NCBI GenBank assembly: GCA_022316685.1
Contig: JAKJHU010000037.1
Coordinates: 62,001 to 126,000 of the forward strand
Origin: Progne subis subis
Lineage: Eukaryota; Chordata; Aves; Passeriformes; Hirundinidae
DNA: 64,000 bases
Direction: 5' to 3'
In this document: positions 37,925 to 51,358 of the stretch, one piece after another
Layout: each line of letters opens with the position of its first letter
Numbering within the stretch: position 1 is the first letter of the stretch
Position numbers and translations under genes: made by a program
Notes under the pieces: generated by a model
Databases searched by the model: none
What the model saw: the letters and a program-made list of their open reading frames with translations, nothing else
What the model was told of the DNA's origin: nothing

Positions 37925-38118
37925 CTTAGAGAAAGACAGTGCAGCAGTGGAACATGTTGCTCAGAGAAGTTGTGGTTACCCATCCCTGGAACTGTTCAGG
38001 GCTAGAGTGAGTGCAGCTTTGAGCAACCTGGTTTCATGGAAGATGTCTCTTCCCATGGCTAGTGGGGTTGGAACTGGATGATCTTTAACAACCCTTCCAA
38101 TCCAAACCATTCTTTGAA
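37925..38118 (+). mobile_element. CR1 LINE, short 3' tail
   Basis: About 190 bases matching the CR1 3' end: GGAACATGTTGCTCAGAGAAG (the remnant of the HWNRLPREV segment), then TGTTCAGGGCTAGAGTG, GGAACTGGATGATCTTTAAC and CCATTCTTTGAAT. It is heavily 5'-truncated and the tail is slightly altered from TTCTATGATT. Confidence 0.88.
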
Positions 38119-41100
38119 TATCACTCTTGAAATGTTAATATTTACCCACACATCTGCTGTTCAGAACATAATTCTAAAACCTGAGACAATTCTTTTGTGA
38201 GGGTAGGTCACAGATGCAAAACACATCTTGCCATTACTAGAAATTACTTTTACGCCAGGGACAGAACCCTGTGCAGAGGGTCAGATGTTACTAAGTTTCA
38301 AATAAAACTGGTCAAAATTATTCTTTTCCACAACACATAGCTAGAAAAAGTCTTTCTTGTATTAATGTGTAAAAAATGACAAACTTTTCCCTTTTGAGAT
38401 TTTGATGAAAATTTAAAACTCTGAAAAGCAAACTCAGTAAGTCCTATTTACAAATTCATCAAAAGATTGTGTTTCATGGAAATATTTTTCTTCATGACAT
38501 ACTGCACTTTAAAAAAAAAATTAAAACAAACTTTAAAATATGTTATTTTGAAAGTGAAATTAGCCATTTTAAAATTATTTCTATTTCATTGCTTTTATTT
38601 TATGTCATATCGTATTATTTTAAAAATGTCTGAAGCAATATATTCAATATATTTCAATAACTTTAAAAGAAAATATTTAACAATATCTTTCCATTTCATT
38701 ATAGAAAAAAACCCAGAAAAAACAACAACAACAAAAACCTGAATATTTTTCTCTGTAATATAAGATCTAGTTCTCACCCAGCTATATTTTTCTTTTTTGT
38801 CCCACTGGCCCTAAGCACCCTTCTAAGAACAGATGTGAGCAACAAGGTTTTTCTTTGTTTACAGCATTGGACTGGAGTTTAACTGAATTTAATTATTTAA
38901 AAATATATATTTTATGTGGTCTGACTTGCTCAACGCAGTCTACCTTGGGTTACTTCCTTTCATTTCAAAAATTCTAATGGGGCATCAATGTGGCATGTGG
39001 TAATTATGCCATTGAATGTGTGTTATTAGCAAAGATTAGAATTATGTCTTCTAACAGATAATATAATAAAACAGCTGTAAGGATAAAATTGATACTGGTA
39101 TAAATGGGATGAATTATTACTATGTTTATAGTTGATTTTTTAGATCCCAGAAAAACATTAACATACACTCTATATGTCATGTTTGCATTAAATATTTGAA
39201 GATGAAGTTGCTAGAAGGTGGGGAAAAGGCATGTACTCTATCTAAAAAGAAAAAATATCTTAGAAACTTATGGTACCTTAAATCTGGTACCAGCTGCTGG
39301 CTAGAGAATGTAGTTATCATAAACTTTTAAATTCATTCTAGGTTTAATCTTCTTTAAAATTATAATCCTAATAATCAAAACTTGAATTCATGGATCTGTT
39401 CTATGTACTAGGGATATATGCAACATCCAACCTTAATAATTGTGTAGATTAGACCTGGGTTTTGCAGATAAATACTTCATGCAACCAGTAGTATCAGAAG
39501 GAATAAGTGACTGCACAGCTCAACTAAGAGGTGATGAAAAAGATCTGCTTTTATTCAGGAAAAGTCTCAGCATTTTCTCAGAAATACCGTACTTTTAAAA
39601 TGCCTTATATTTTGCAGATTTCTTTTTCTCAGTTGTGGGTATCTATCACAGTAAAAACTTTGGCTGTCATCTAATAAACTATCTCAATAATTTATCTTAA
39701 TTAATACTGAGAAAATGATGATGCACTGAAATCCAAATGAGAAATTTATAGTATAATAAACCATTTTAAGTCATTCTGAATGCTGTTTTCTAGAGTGTGG
39801 TTCTTCAGTATAACTATACTACATGTATACCTAAATTGAATTCTGCATAAAACAGGGAGCAAAGGTTTCAAAATTATGTAATGTAAAAAGCCAAAGCCCA
39901 CACCTGTGGTTTTCAGCAAAGCCCACTTAACACTCTAAAAAGAAATAGTCTGAGATTAGGCTTGCAATTTTGCCTGTGAAAGAACAAATAACTTGAACAG
40001 CCAGGCTGAGCTTTGTGGTCACTGAGGCCAAGGAAAGGATTGTCTTCCCAGGGAGTGGAAAAGCCCCGGTGTTTTTGGACCGTCTGTATCCAGACGTGCA
40101 GCTCTGTATCCCTGTTGTTTCACAACACCACTTGAACTTGCTGGTCCTATTTATATTTCTTTCATGTGACCCTGCTATAAATCTACCTAAACATCTGAAG
40201 GCAAGGTGATGATGGTGTGAGTACTCATCCTCAGATGCTTGCTAATTCTTGGGCATCCTGTTTTCTGTCATACAGAACTACCAATTATTCCCAAACAAAT
40301 AAATCCCAGATAGCTAATCCAGAATTACACTTAGTCATTTGCTTACTGCTTTTTCAACCAGCTGCTCATGCTTCTTAAAAATCCCCACTGCAAGCTTTAA
40401 AGCCCGTCACTTTTGTTAGTGCAGCCTAGCATACTCTATGATAAAAGCATTTCTTCTGCAGGCATCATAAGTTTCCTTACAGTATTTTAACACTTGGTTC
40501 TATTTTTCTGTGCCAGTTTCAGCCCAGATCTAGTTCACATCTCTTTAAGCCCAGGTCTCTTTTCTCTATTTTTAAGATTTTTTAAATAACCAGCATCAAA
40601 GGAATTCTGACAGGAGGTGCACTTGTTTTTAGCTAGTTTAAATTTCAGAGAATATAACCCTATTACATGGGAGCTGTATGTCTTTTTGCATGCATGTGTG
40701 TGTTTCATGGTACAACAAATAAAGATGGGGATAACACTTTTCATATAATTTTCATTTTAATTTTAGCAGTTCTACCACATGTTGTTTTTCCCCAAATATT
40801 TGAAGCCTAAATTGTAAGATTTGAGAAGGTGTCTTCAACTAGAAATTCTGATCAATAGGAATAATGGGATATGGTCTACTGTATAAATAGTATAAGCAGA
40901 CACCTTTAAAAGGTTTACAAATAAGTGACAGACAAAAAGAACTCATGGGAGATTTGAGATTTTACACATGTGGTGCTGATGCTTTTCTATTCCCAGGTTT
41001 ATTCATTTAACACTGAAATAGCGGACATTCACTCCCACCTGTGAACTGACTTGTGACTATTTCGTATTCTGTGAGATTATACCTCAAAATCCAAAAGAGA

Positions 41101-44100
41101 GTAACAAAGTATGGCACTAAACCAGGTACTTGACTTTTTGTTTAGCCAGTGGTAATGATTTCCAGAAAAACAACAAGTCTGAGGCACCGTGGCTGGTCCC
41201 AGGTGGAAATGGAATTTTCCTGAACATTCCAAAGAGTAATATGTATCTAGCGCAGAGTTCAGCAGGTTAAGCTAATTACATCAACCACATTGCACTCGAC
41301 TTCCAAAACCACCTTTGGAACTGATTGTAAATGCACTACACAGTGTGTAGTGTTCAACACTCATCAAGTTCTAAAAAGCTTAAAATACATCCCCAAAAAG
41401 AAACATATGAAACGTATATGTATATGATCCAGAAAACATTATTTTGTGATGAAGCAGTGCATTAAATTTGAATTAGAAGTAAGTTTGGATAGAACAATTA
41501 ATCCTTTATGGGATGTGCATGGCTTTTCAGGCCCAACTTCTGTGACAATGACAGAGCACAGTTTATAAAATGCCATGGACAACTTGAAGAAAAATTTTCA
41601 ATTCTGCATTAAATGTGTTACACAGCACTGATACATGGACATAAAATTCTGCACCATCAGGCAGAAATACAGAGCAGAACAGCTTCTTTGCAATTTTTCT
41701 ATGTTTTGTTTAGAATTTAAGACTGCTTTGATATTTTGGAAATACTCAGTAGGTGGCTACTGATGCTAACTAATTTCATTAATGGGTTTATCACTTTTTA
41801 CACCTGCTGTTCAGGTTCATTATTTGACTTGCTGTGAACAACAGCAATTGTTCCCTTGTCAGGGAATCTCTCATCCAGCAGAGAGTCTTATCACACGTCA
41901 ATGGCCCTAAGAGGCAGGTGATGGGGGAATTGGTTTGGTAGAAGTGTGACAGAAGTGTGACATTCCACTTAATAATTATGTTTTCATAAATGCAGAATTT
42001 TTTATGTTTCACTAGCACCAGATAATGGCATCTGGATGTGGTTTTGTTTCTAACCACACCATTTGAGGTCTTATGCTCAGTATGAGCAATTGTCAGTCTG
42101 CATTTTAGGAGGGGCAATCACAAACGGATCCAATGTAAATGTGCCTCTGACCTAGAGCAACAAGGATGTCCCCAGCTGTACTTTCATGATGTTGGATAAA
42201 AGTTGTTCTGCTGTACAAGCAACTTTGCTCCCTCCATACATTTACCCAGAAAACTGGAATAATTCCTGGATTATTCCGGCTGGCTTCCACTGTGTCTGAA
42301 AAAGGTTAAGAATGCATAGGCAGCTTTTTATGTCTTTCCTACCAAGTGCATGTCATTTCAGTGAAAAGATACAATTTGATAAAGGGTCCTTATAAGAATT
42401 ATTATGAGCATTTTATTTTAGAGGAGGGAAAATTAATAACTGTTTTCCCTTTCCTTTGTGGCATGCAAACTCCCTAACATTTACACATTATGCAAACTTC
42501 AAGGAGAAAGCAGTTAGCATGTCAGAGAACCAGCAGTGATAACACTTGAGCAGAGCAGTCTGCAGCATTCTCTTTAGTTTCACGACAGGCACATTAGTCT
42601 GGATGTTAGCTGCTTCTCCTTAATTGGATTGCTTGCATAAATTGCAATACAAGGTGGACATGTGATAGCTTTCTTTTTTCGCCAATCAGTCATGTCAAGA
42701 GAACCTTATGTATTTTATATAGAAAGTAGAAAAAATGATAATTTGAAAAGATGAGAAGATGGTGCAGGGTAAAAGCTGATATTCTTCCTTTATAACAGAT
42801 AGCCCCAAGTTGTAGAGGCCATTATTTCTTGCATTTTCAGAGCAAATGAACTTGACAGATGGCTGTGTCACCTAAACCCCTACCTACCAACTTGATTATG
42901 CAGAAAACAATACAATAGAAAAGAAATCATTACTGAAGGAACCTGGTTAGTCCACAGAGGGCTGAGTGGGGCAGAAGAACAAAATTACAGTTGTGGAATT
43001 GAACAGCAAGAATACATTTAACATAAAGTGGGTTACAGCAAGGCAATCAGTCATGGCTAAAGCTATTGTCTAGGCTTGCTTGCATGGTATATGAAGTAAT
43101 CTGTCATCTACAACTGAATTTATGCTTAGTTTATAGTAGAAAAATACAAAGGTTTTGCCAGGGCATGTTCTGGTAGTCTTAAGTACCTCAACTATGGATC
43201 TATTAAATTAAAATTATGGGAATTCAGGACATTTTTCTGCTTCCAATCTTTTTTGGAGGACATTAACACCAAAGTAATTTCTTTTCCCTTCTCAAACATT
43301 ACTTAAACATTAACCAAACATTAACCAAATCCCACCACTTCAGGAAAGACAAAACAGGCTGGGCAAGATAAATACTCAGCACCAGTCCAGGTTATACACT
43401 GCTACCATTACTCCATAAAAAGTTACTTTGGATTTCCTGGAGGTCTGGCTATGGAAGGTATGGAGTGACATTCAACAAGACAGGAAAGGCACAGCACCTA
43501 TTCCTGGTGGCCCAGTCCCCACATTATTTTTTTACTCATTCTTTGCAAAAAAATAAAATCTCTTATCAGCATTATTACTATTTCTCAGAGGTATTATTAT
43601 ATAATCTCATACATCATTCGCAACAAAATGGCCTTCTAATCTCTGTTTCTCTTGACAGTTTCAAGCAATACAATCTACTACTATAAGCTTGAGAGCTTAC
43701 CACCTCAAGGTAAGAGGTAAGACGTCATGTTAATATTTCAATTAACTAGTTTTGATATAATCCAGTTCATCTAGTTTACCATTAACACCATTGAAAATAT
43801 CAGTTTTAGCAGGAGTAATACCAGGTGTGTTTGTTTGCGGAGAGGTGCTTTAAAAAGGTTTGATACAGGTGGCAGAGAGTCAAGACTGCTGAGAAAAATT
43901 AACAGAGTGGGGAAAAATTCTCCCTGTAGAACACAGTGGACTTCCATCCCAGAAACAGCCCTTTTTCCTCTATTACAAGGCTTCTCTGACATTCAGGAGG
44001 TACAAGACTGACTTCCACTTTTTCCCTAAGTCTTTTTGGGACAGTCACACTCTCACATCATGGGAAACCCATGCAGTAGCAGGTAACCAAGCATCCAGGA

Positions 44101-44646
44101 GTAAAGAGTCTCACTCCCAGAAATCCTCAATGTTGCCAGAAAAAGACAAGAAAGAGGATGGAGAGTGTCCATAAAAAAAGAAGAACCTTTATCTTAATTC
44201 CCCTGCAGCTTCCAAGCCTCTTGTTAACGTATTAGAACTGGTTCAGCCAGATAAAGACAAATAGAGATATTTTTAGCCTTGGCATGCAGATGGAGCTTCC
44301 AGTATTTCCCTGATGCTGTGATCAATGTAACTTGAACCACTCTAACACATGCACTTTGGAGGCCTGTTTCTCTTCTACTGGTCTCAGGTCTAAAGAGTGA
44401 GTCTTCAGAATACTGAGGGGTTGAGCCTAATTTGGGGGAGCAGAGAAGAGTTCACATTCTCCTCTAAGAAGTTAGGGACAGTTCATTCAATAGAGCTCAA
44501 ATATCTTTTGTTTTTCCAGCACAGGAATTCTGTCTGCAATTTTTGCGTATTGGTGCAAAAATTCCAGATCTCTACTAGGTTCACCACAATGACTGTTTTT
44601 GGTAATGTTGAAAATACAACCAGAAACCCTATGCTTGATTGTAAGG
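38119..44646. other. unique AT-rich DNA with one complex island
   Basis: No gene or identifiable transposon. An A-rich CAA patch lies near 38715-38740 and a small imperfect hairpin (CACTACAC...GTGTAGTG) at 41334-41352. A complex island covers about 42440-42720. The openings of 60-108 codons show no motifs. Confidence 0.6.
42440..42720. promoter_or_regulatory. candidate conserved noncoding element
   Basis: Repeat-free, mixed-composition stretch containing TGGCATGCAAAC (octamer-like), CTTAATTGGATTGCTTGC and an inverted CCAAT (GCCAATCAGTC). It contrasts with the AT-rich surroundings and has no open frame. Regulatory function is inferred from texture. Confidence 0.28.
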
Positions 44647-44990
44647 TGTTGTAATGCATTAATTTGGTTTATATTTCATCGGATTTGTAATGTTTTTTCT
44701 ATATATCTGTCCTTGCCCAGCAGTGCCCATACCCCACACTGAGATGTAACCTAACTCAGTTCCCCTCCCGCTTCTCCCTTATTGGTTGGTGCCTCTGGGC
44801 CCTGCCTCTGGGGGAAACATCCCGACAGGGGAGGGGCCAGGGCTCTCTGGCACCAGCGAACCAACCCTACAGTCCAGCAAAGCAGGGCAGGACTTGAGAA
44901 TAAAAGCTGTAAAATCCCACCAGAAGCCAGAGAGCAGACTCTGTTACTTTTGCCATTGGTGACCGTCTAGTCTTATGGGGAAATACTACA
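44647..44990 (+). mobile_element. solo LTR (ERVK-like) with perfect 6-bp target duplication
   Basis: A 344-bp segment with TG...CA termini (TGTTGTAATG ... AATACTACA) is bounded by GTAAGG at 44641-44646 and again at 44991-44996. A 6-bp duplication is typical of class II (ERVK/alpharetrovirus-like) integration. Inside are an inverted CCAAT box (ATTGG, 44781-44785), GC-rich promoter-like sequence (GGGGAGGGGCC) and AATAAA at 44899-44904, about 90 bases before the end, serving as the polyadenylation signal. It is GC-rich in an AT-rich region, as expected for an inserted LTR. No viral coding sequence adjoins it, so recombination between two LTRs removed the rest. The exact duplication suggests a fairly recent insertion. 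Confidence 0.87.
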
Positions 44991-46989
44991 GTAAGGTACC
45001 CCAAGAAAAATAGGTATTAACAGTGAAAACTTACCTACAAAGTCTTCACATAAACCAAAGGCAAGATCTGTGTTAACTATCTTGTGAACAAAAAAACTTT
45101 GCCACATGAAGCTTTCTAATTCCATAGAAGTATACAAGCACAGAAAGGAGTTCTGTAATGTGAACAAGGAAGTATAGACTATACTGTTCATTTTGCATGA
45201 GGTCTTCTTGAGTGCCATACTTTTCCATGCTTTTCCAGAACAAAGTTAAAACACTCTCACAGGGAGACATAGAAGAACAAACCAAATAATAATTATTCAG
45301 TTGGACAGAACATCATCCACTCTGGAGTTCAAATAAACCTCAAGCAATTGTGTGACTGACAAAACAGTGTAATTTGTATTAAAACAGAGAAAATGAGCTT
45401 GGCAAATTACTGAATCCCCTTTGGAAGAATTGAGCCTAGTTATTGTAGAGCAGAAAGGTCTATTTTGATATCTAAGGTACTGAAAGAAATTAAGATAGAG
45501 ACACAGATTTAACACTCCTAAGAGTATGCTAAAAACTTCTTTAGTATGGAAACCAAAGAAGAATTTTCCCACTCCTTCAGACATCAACTCTTCTCTTCTT
45601 TTGACAAACATTTCATATCCAGAATTTAGACACACATAGCCCTTGATACTGATATTACACATGCACATATTTACCTATATACTGTTAAAAGTCCTAAATA
45701 CAATAATCTTTTTTAGTCATTGTGATTCCTATTCAGTTAATCTCTGAAAAATCATATTTTATCTTTTCATCATAATTTCCTTTCTGAACCCTTGCTTCTT
45801 CCAAAAGTTTGTCAAGATATTCTATGAGAAACTCAGGGGTTACAAACATGGAAGAAAAGAACAAAAATTTTCAAAGACATCTCTGGAAGATGTTGAAAGG
45901 TGATGTTCCAGCATCCAAAATATGAAGGCCATTGTGGGGATACACCTGACATTTAGGTAGTAAAAACAATAACAGAGAGACTGCATTTATTAATTTATTG
46001 ACATATGTCTGTATCATCCCAAATCCTATATTGAACTGGGATAGTCTAACAACTAAGTTCAAAACAAGATTTCTTTTTCCCTTTGTGTTTTTTAAATCTT
46101 GAAAGAATTGAATAATTCTCTTCCTTTCACATAAATTAAATTAGTTCAGAACTAATATATTTTAACATCAAGAACATCATTCTAGTTTACCTGAAAAGCC
46201 TCACAAGCTAACAATTAGAAGTTTAGCACGGCTTTATCAAGACCATCCCCCAGCTTCCTGATTTCAGACATTTTACTCGCCTCCTTTCATGCGCTGTCAG
46301 AATTTTTCCAGAGTAGCACGCTCTCCTCCTGCTACTCAAATTCCCAATATCCGTCAGATTAATGCTAGGATAGGCTGTAACAGCGATCATCTTCTGCTGA
46401 TGCACTCCATACTCTGAACAAAAAAATATCTCTCATTTAAAACTAAACAGCAGATTACAAGAATCATATTCTCCCTCCTCTAAACTCTGCCTGTGTTTTC
46501 ACTTCACCCAGGGCAGATTTTGATTTCACCTTTGTCATTTCCTGGTGTACTTTCAGCCTTTCACCTGAATCAAAGACACATATTCCTGGCAGGCTAAAAT
46601 TTACTTCGAGGAGCGACTTTCCTCATGCTTCATACGTAGTATATCAGATGGGTTTTTGGCTAATTTTTCTGTCTTTTTTTTGTAGGGTAAATAACCTACA
46701 CCTTTTCAGATACTGCATGAAATAAATGTGCATGTGACTAATTGTTCTATTCAATATTATTAATTCACAAGGGATATTTTGTTTTGATTCCCAGGTTGAG
46801 TTCTAATGTGATTACAAAATCTAGTGATAAGGAAATATTATTGAGTTCCTCACCCTTGCAGGTTACAGTTGTCCCTAGATGTGTGTCAGATAGTGATTTT
46901 TCGTCTTGCTTTAAACAACCAACCTCACCTTGGAGTTTATGCCTTTTCTTTATCTTCCCAAGTAATGTTATTACTCTTTAGATTTTATT

Positions 46990-47290
46990 TTTTTTTTTAA
47001 GCAGTGCTTTTTTGCTCTACGCTGAATCTTGCAAGCATAATTAATGACATGAAATTGACCTGATTAATTACTGACACTTCAATTTTACAGCTGATGAAGT
47101 GCACTTCAATAAGTAATATTCACCGGCTGCAGCTGTTCTGGTTCTTGCTAGAGCTGAGATTCCTTTAGAATTAGCACACTTCCCAGCCAGCCCTGAGATA
47201 AACTCAGGCTGCAGGAGTTTTGTATACGTCAGCCTATGAGACCCATTTGCTTTCAGTAGCAGGTAAGACATTGACAGAGACTCCTGGTAC
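46990..47290. promoter_or_regulatory. candidate conserved noncoding element
   Basis: High-complexity stretch with two homeodomain-type TAATTA cores (GCATAATTAATGAC, CTGATTAATTACTG) and an E-box-bearing GGCTGCAGCTGTTC. A 67-codon minus-strand opening runs through it but has no recognisable motif. The call is an inference. Confidence 0.28.
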
Positions 47291-49631
47291 CAGTATTAAG
47301 GCCAGGGGGAATATTTAGAAGGACTCAGTCTGGGCTATCTTTCCCTGACCGTAGCCAGGGGACCTACATATAAAATGAGTCACTCTAATGAGTAGTATGT
47401 GAACCTGTTCTCTTCTAAAGACCTCATATAGAATACATGATTTTGAAGCTGGCTAATTAAATATCTTGCAGTGGTTATTTGTTTGCTGAAATCCAGTTCC
47501 TAGAATAAGTACATGAAATCCTCTATGAATTCAGACTAATAACACGCATACACTATGTCTGTTTCTTTTGTAGTGGTTGGGGTCCAGTTCTCTTTACCAG
47601 TGGGCTGCAGAAGAGTCAAAATCCCGAGGCTTGATCCTGTTGGTGCCTACATATGTGTTTTGATTATAAAAAAGTTAATTGTATTCTCTGACACTGTCTT
47701 TTAAGGATGAATATCACCTTGCTCTTAGAGTCCAAAAAAGGCTGGTTGGCAACTTTAGTTCTCAAAAAATTTTCTTCATATTCTACAACATGCTGCAAGG
47801 CAGTTCACAATTCTTAGTTGTTCACAGCATTAATTTACTTTACTGATGACATCATCAGTATTTTGTTACTGTAGAGTTTAGTTGTCCTGAGTAAAGCTGA
47901 CCATGGAACTTTTGAACATTGATTTTTTTTTTATTTTTTTTTTTCTTCTCCTTCTGTAGCATAAGCGGATGATTTATCATCTTCTTCTGGGACATCAGCC
48001 AGAGGCAAGAAATAGCTCTAATAACACACTCTGAAGTGACTTATACTGACTGTGTGTTTAAAAATGTGGTCAAATAATATGCTGTACCTGGACATAGGAA
48101 CATCAACCATCAGGAAAGACAGGAAAGCTTTTATACAAACAAATGACATCTGCCACACAACAAACACAAAACACAGTTTTCTTTCAAAAATAGTTCAGAG
48201 ATTTCTTTCACTTTTTTTTGAATTTATAACATTTCAAGCTCGATTTTTATTATTTAAAAATTTCTGAATAAAGTATTGTGAAAATTCATCTTAAAAGCAG
48301 CAGAAGATAGTATGAAACATAAGTTTCATATACAAACTTTCTTTCAGTGGCAGTTTAGATTTTGGCATGACTAATTTCATTAATTTTCTTTCATTGACAT
48401 TGTATCAAAGTACCATCTTGGAAAAATAAATCTAATGCAAAAAAAGATACTATAATTACAACCATTGCCATACTTTGAGATGAAATATGAAGGCAAGGGT
48501 GAAAAATAATTTCATAGGATTCCTATATCTCTGTTACCTCAGTAGGTTCATGCATGTGTGTGCATGAAAGAAAAACAGATTGGATTCAATTTGATGTTAG
48601 ATTTCCTTAGGTGACAAAACTGGCTATTTCCTGATTTATGTAGCAGTCCCATAAGCGGTAGTATTGCCACCCCTGATGCAGCAGAAGAAGGAAAAATGGT
48701 AGTACAAGCATGGGAAATAATGGCAAAATTTTAAAGGAAATAGGACCTCCTTGTGCTGGAGGGAGGAAAAAAAAAAAAAAAGTCAGATAATTGGAGGAAT
48801 GCATTTTACAGATAAAATTTAATTTTAATTGAGGAAGCAACTAGAAGTAATTTACAAACAAATTTGTAAATTGGTCTCAGAGTTAAATAAATCATTTCTA
48901 ATATGCAAAAAATCAGAAATAAAGAGTGGGAAATATATAGTTTTTTCATTTTGCATATGTGCAGTCTAAGCAAAAAGAGATGCTTCAGGCATATGTGGGT
49001 AAGTAATGACAAACACATTAACTGCATTTGGTCTCTTTATTATTTGCTTTCCTGAATATTTATGTGAGGAAATCTTCGGTCTCAAGTGTTCATTTGAAAA
49101 GACTGGAGCCCAAAGATGACATGTTTATAAACATGCCATGAACTTCGGTTACATGCAGAAATACAATTTATTTTGAAACTGAATAGAAATCACTTTGGAC
49201 AGGAACTGTTTATATAGGTCACATCATTCAGTAAATCACTTATTCATTCATATACACTACTACTAGGCCAGATTTTTAGTTGAGGTAAAAGGTGTAGCTT
49301 TATAGTTATAGCTTCACAGCCACCTTTTTTAATATTTCTGACTCATATAGGTAGATTAAAAATAAATATTCTGTGATTCTAGCAGTTCACATGCTCAAGA
49401 CAATTAATTTATTTTCTCCCAGGCTGCAGTACTGACACAGAACACTTTCTGGTCTGTTTTTGGGGTTTAGATTATTTTAATTAGAGTACATTCAAGACTG
49501 TTAATCAGTCAGAATCAACTATTTTATTATTAGCTCATTGTAGTAGTAAATATTTTCATGATTTTAGATAAAACATGTTAAAGTCTACCAGGTTCCAATA
49601 CAATGATAAATCTCATAAACACGAAATTGCT

Positions 49632-49647
49632 AAAAAAAAAAAAAAAA
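49632..49647. repeat. poly(A) tract, 16 nt
   Basis: Uninterrupted run of 16 A in unique sequence. Confidence 0.85.
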
Positions 49648-50825
49648 TTAAATACCTTTTTATAAAACTGTTTCTACATGGCAAAAAATTCCTAAAAATA
49701 TAGCAACCAATTCTTCTTTCTGCAAGAATGAAACTAGCATTTTTTTTTTTAACAGAAATGTACTATCTGAGTAGTTTGAGCTTTCCTGAGATTTCTCTTC
49801 TTATCCTTCAAACTCTGTCAAATTTTGAATAAAATAATTCTGAATCCTTAGTTCACTCTTGAATATGAGTTCACTGCAACCCATACCCTATTTTCTCCAC
49901 TGCTTCTTGTATAATATTGCCCTTTCCAATACATCAGAAGCACAGAAGTTAATGCATTATTTTAACTCATTCAGATGTTGAATTTTCTAGTAAGTGAGTT
50001 CAGCGTCTTGTTAGTCTACCAGACTCTCTCAGGCCATACTCTTTTGGTTTACAAGAATGGTGTTCAGTGAATATCCTCAAAAGTCACTTCCCCTTCCTAC
50101 TTAGCTTGTCAGGATGGACAGGTTTTATGTATCAGTTTTCGCTCTCTTTGCACAACCATTTCAGCTGAAGGAATTACTTGGAAACAAATGAGTCAGCCAC
50201 CAAGAAGAGAAATTATCTTTCTTTCCTCTGCATAGGACCCAAAGGAAAATCCCTGCCTCTCATTTCAAGGGATTCGCACAGGTTGGGGAAGAGCAGGTTA
50301 CTGCTGGCTTTGCACTTGATGTGAGCACCATCTGGCAGTGGCAGGGTAGGGTGACTCTGGGGGAACACTGTCAAGAGCACTCTGCTGCTGCTCTAAAGAG
50401 GAGCAACATCAACATCTTGCAGGAATATGCTGCTGGTTTTAGCATATGTGATAACAGACTGGAGACTGGACGTAGCCACTTCTTGTGGGACTACTTTTCC
50501 CCAGCAGATGAGGGATCTATTTCTGCCTTTGTAATACAAGAAATCTGATTTTGGTGTTTGTTCTCCTTGTGACTTTCTTGAGCACACAAATCAGTGTCCT
50601 GATTTGTCCTGATTGTTTATCTTCCAAATCTACTGGGTTCCAAGGTACATGACAAAAACTTGGAGGTTTTCATGTAATAGTGTGTAAGATACCTGCAAGC
50701 TACAGCACGGAATCCAAAGGAACATTCCCTTCCTGTAAGAAGAGAACCTGAGGCAGATTGGTTTTAACACACAAAATGCTGTAATAAACCACTTTCCATG
50801 TTTTACTTGGGATAAAAAGGTCAAA

Positions 50826-50846
50826 CCCCCCCCCCCCCCCCCCCCC
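50826..50846. repeat. poly(C) tract, 21 nt
   Basis: Uninterrupted run of 21 C, an uncommon homopolymer in vertebrate DNA. The Gly run in the minus-strand opening over it comes from this tract. Confidence 0.95.
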
Positions 50847-51358
50847 AAAACCAAAGCATCAGACACTGGCACCAATGCCTAAAATAAAAAACAAATCTCC
50901 ATCTCTAAAATGAAGTTCTACTTGTAGTTTTTGTCCTATCAGCTACATATTCATGATCCTTCAGGTGTAGGCACTACGTACTGCTCCTGCAGCTATTTGT
51001 ATGGACTCACAAAGCTGTTTTCTGGGAAGGTAGTGTGGGAGGGGTGGGTCAGAAGCAAATAAATGAAACGGAGATTACCAGAAGAATTGGGGTATACTTA
51101 TTCATGTCATATGAAAGTAAGTGTAAAACTAATAAAAATTAATTCCAAAATATCAAAATGTTCTGGCAAATATTAGGATAGGCCTGGTTTAAGCCACTGA
51201 ATTAATAGAAAGGAAAGTAAATAAATTTACACCCTAGTGTATAAATCCTACACACTTCTTAGAGTGTGTCCACAGCTACAGAAATCTAAATTAATCAAAA
51301 ATGATTCAACAACACAAGAAAGGACTTTTTAGGTTTCCTGCATTTTCTAGGTTATACT

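Larger units (their letters stand above)
44991..51358. other. unique DNA with homopolymer tracts and one complex island
   Basis: No gene recognised. It contains A runs at about 48767-48781 and 49632-49647, a 21-nt C run at 50826-50846 and a complex island at about 46990-47290. A GC-richer patch at about 50290-50530 holds a 75-codon plus-strand opening without motifs. Confidence 0.6.

Noticed and set aside
40680..40735. TGCATGCATGTGTGTG patch
   Set aside because: Too short and imperfect to list as a microsatellite.
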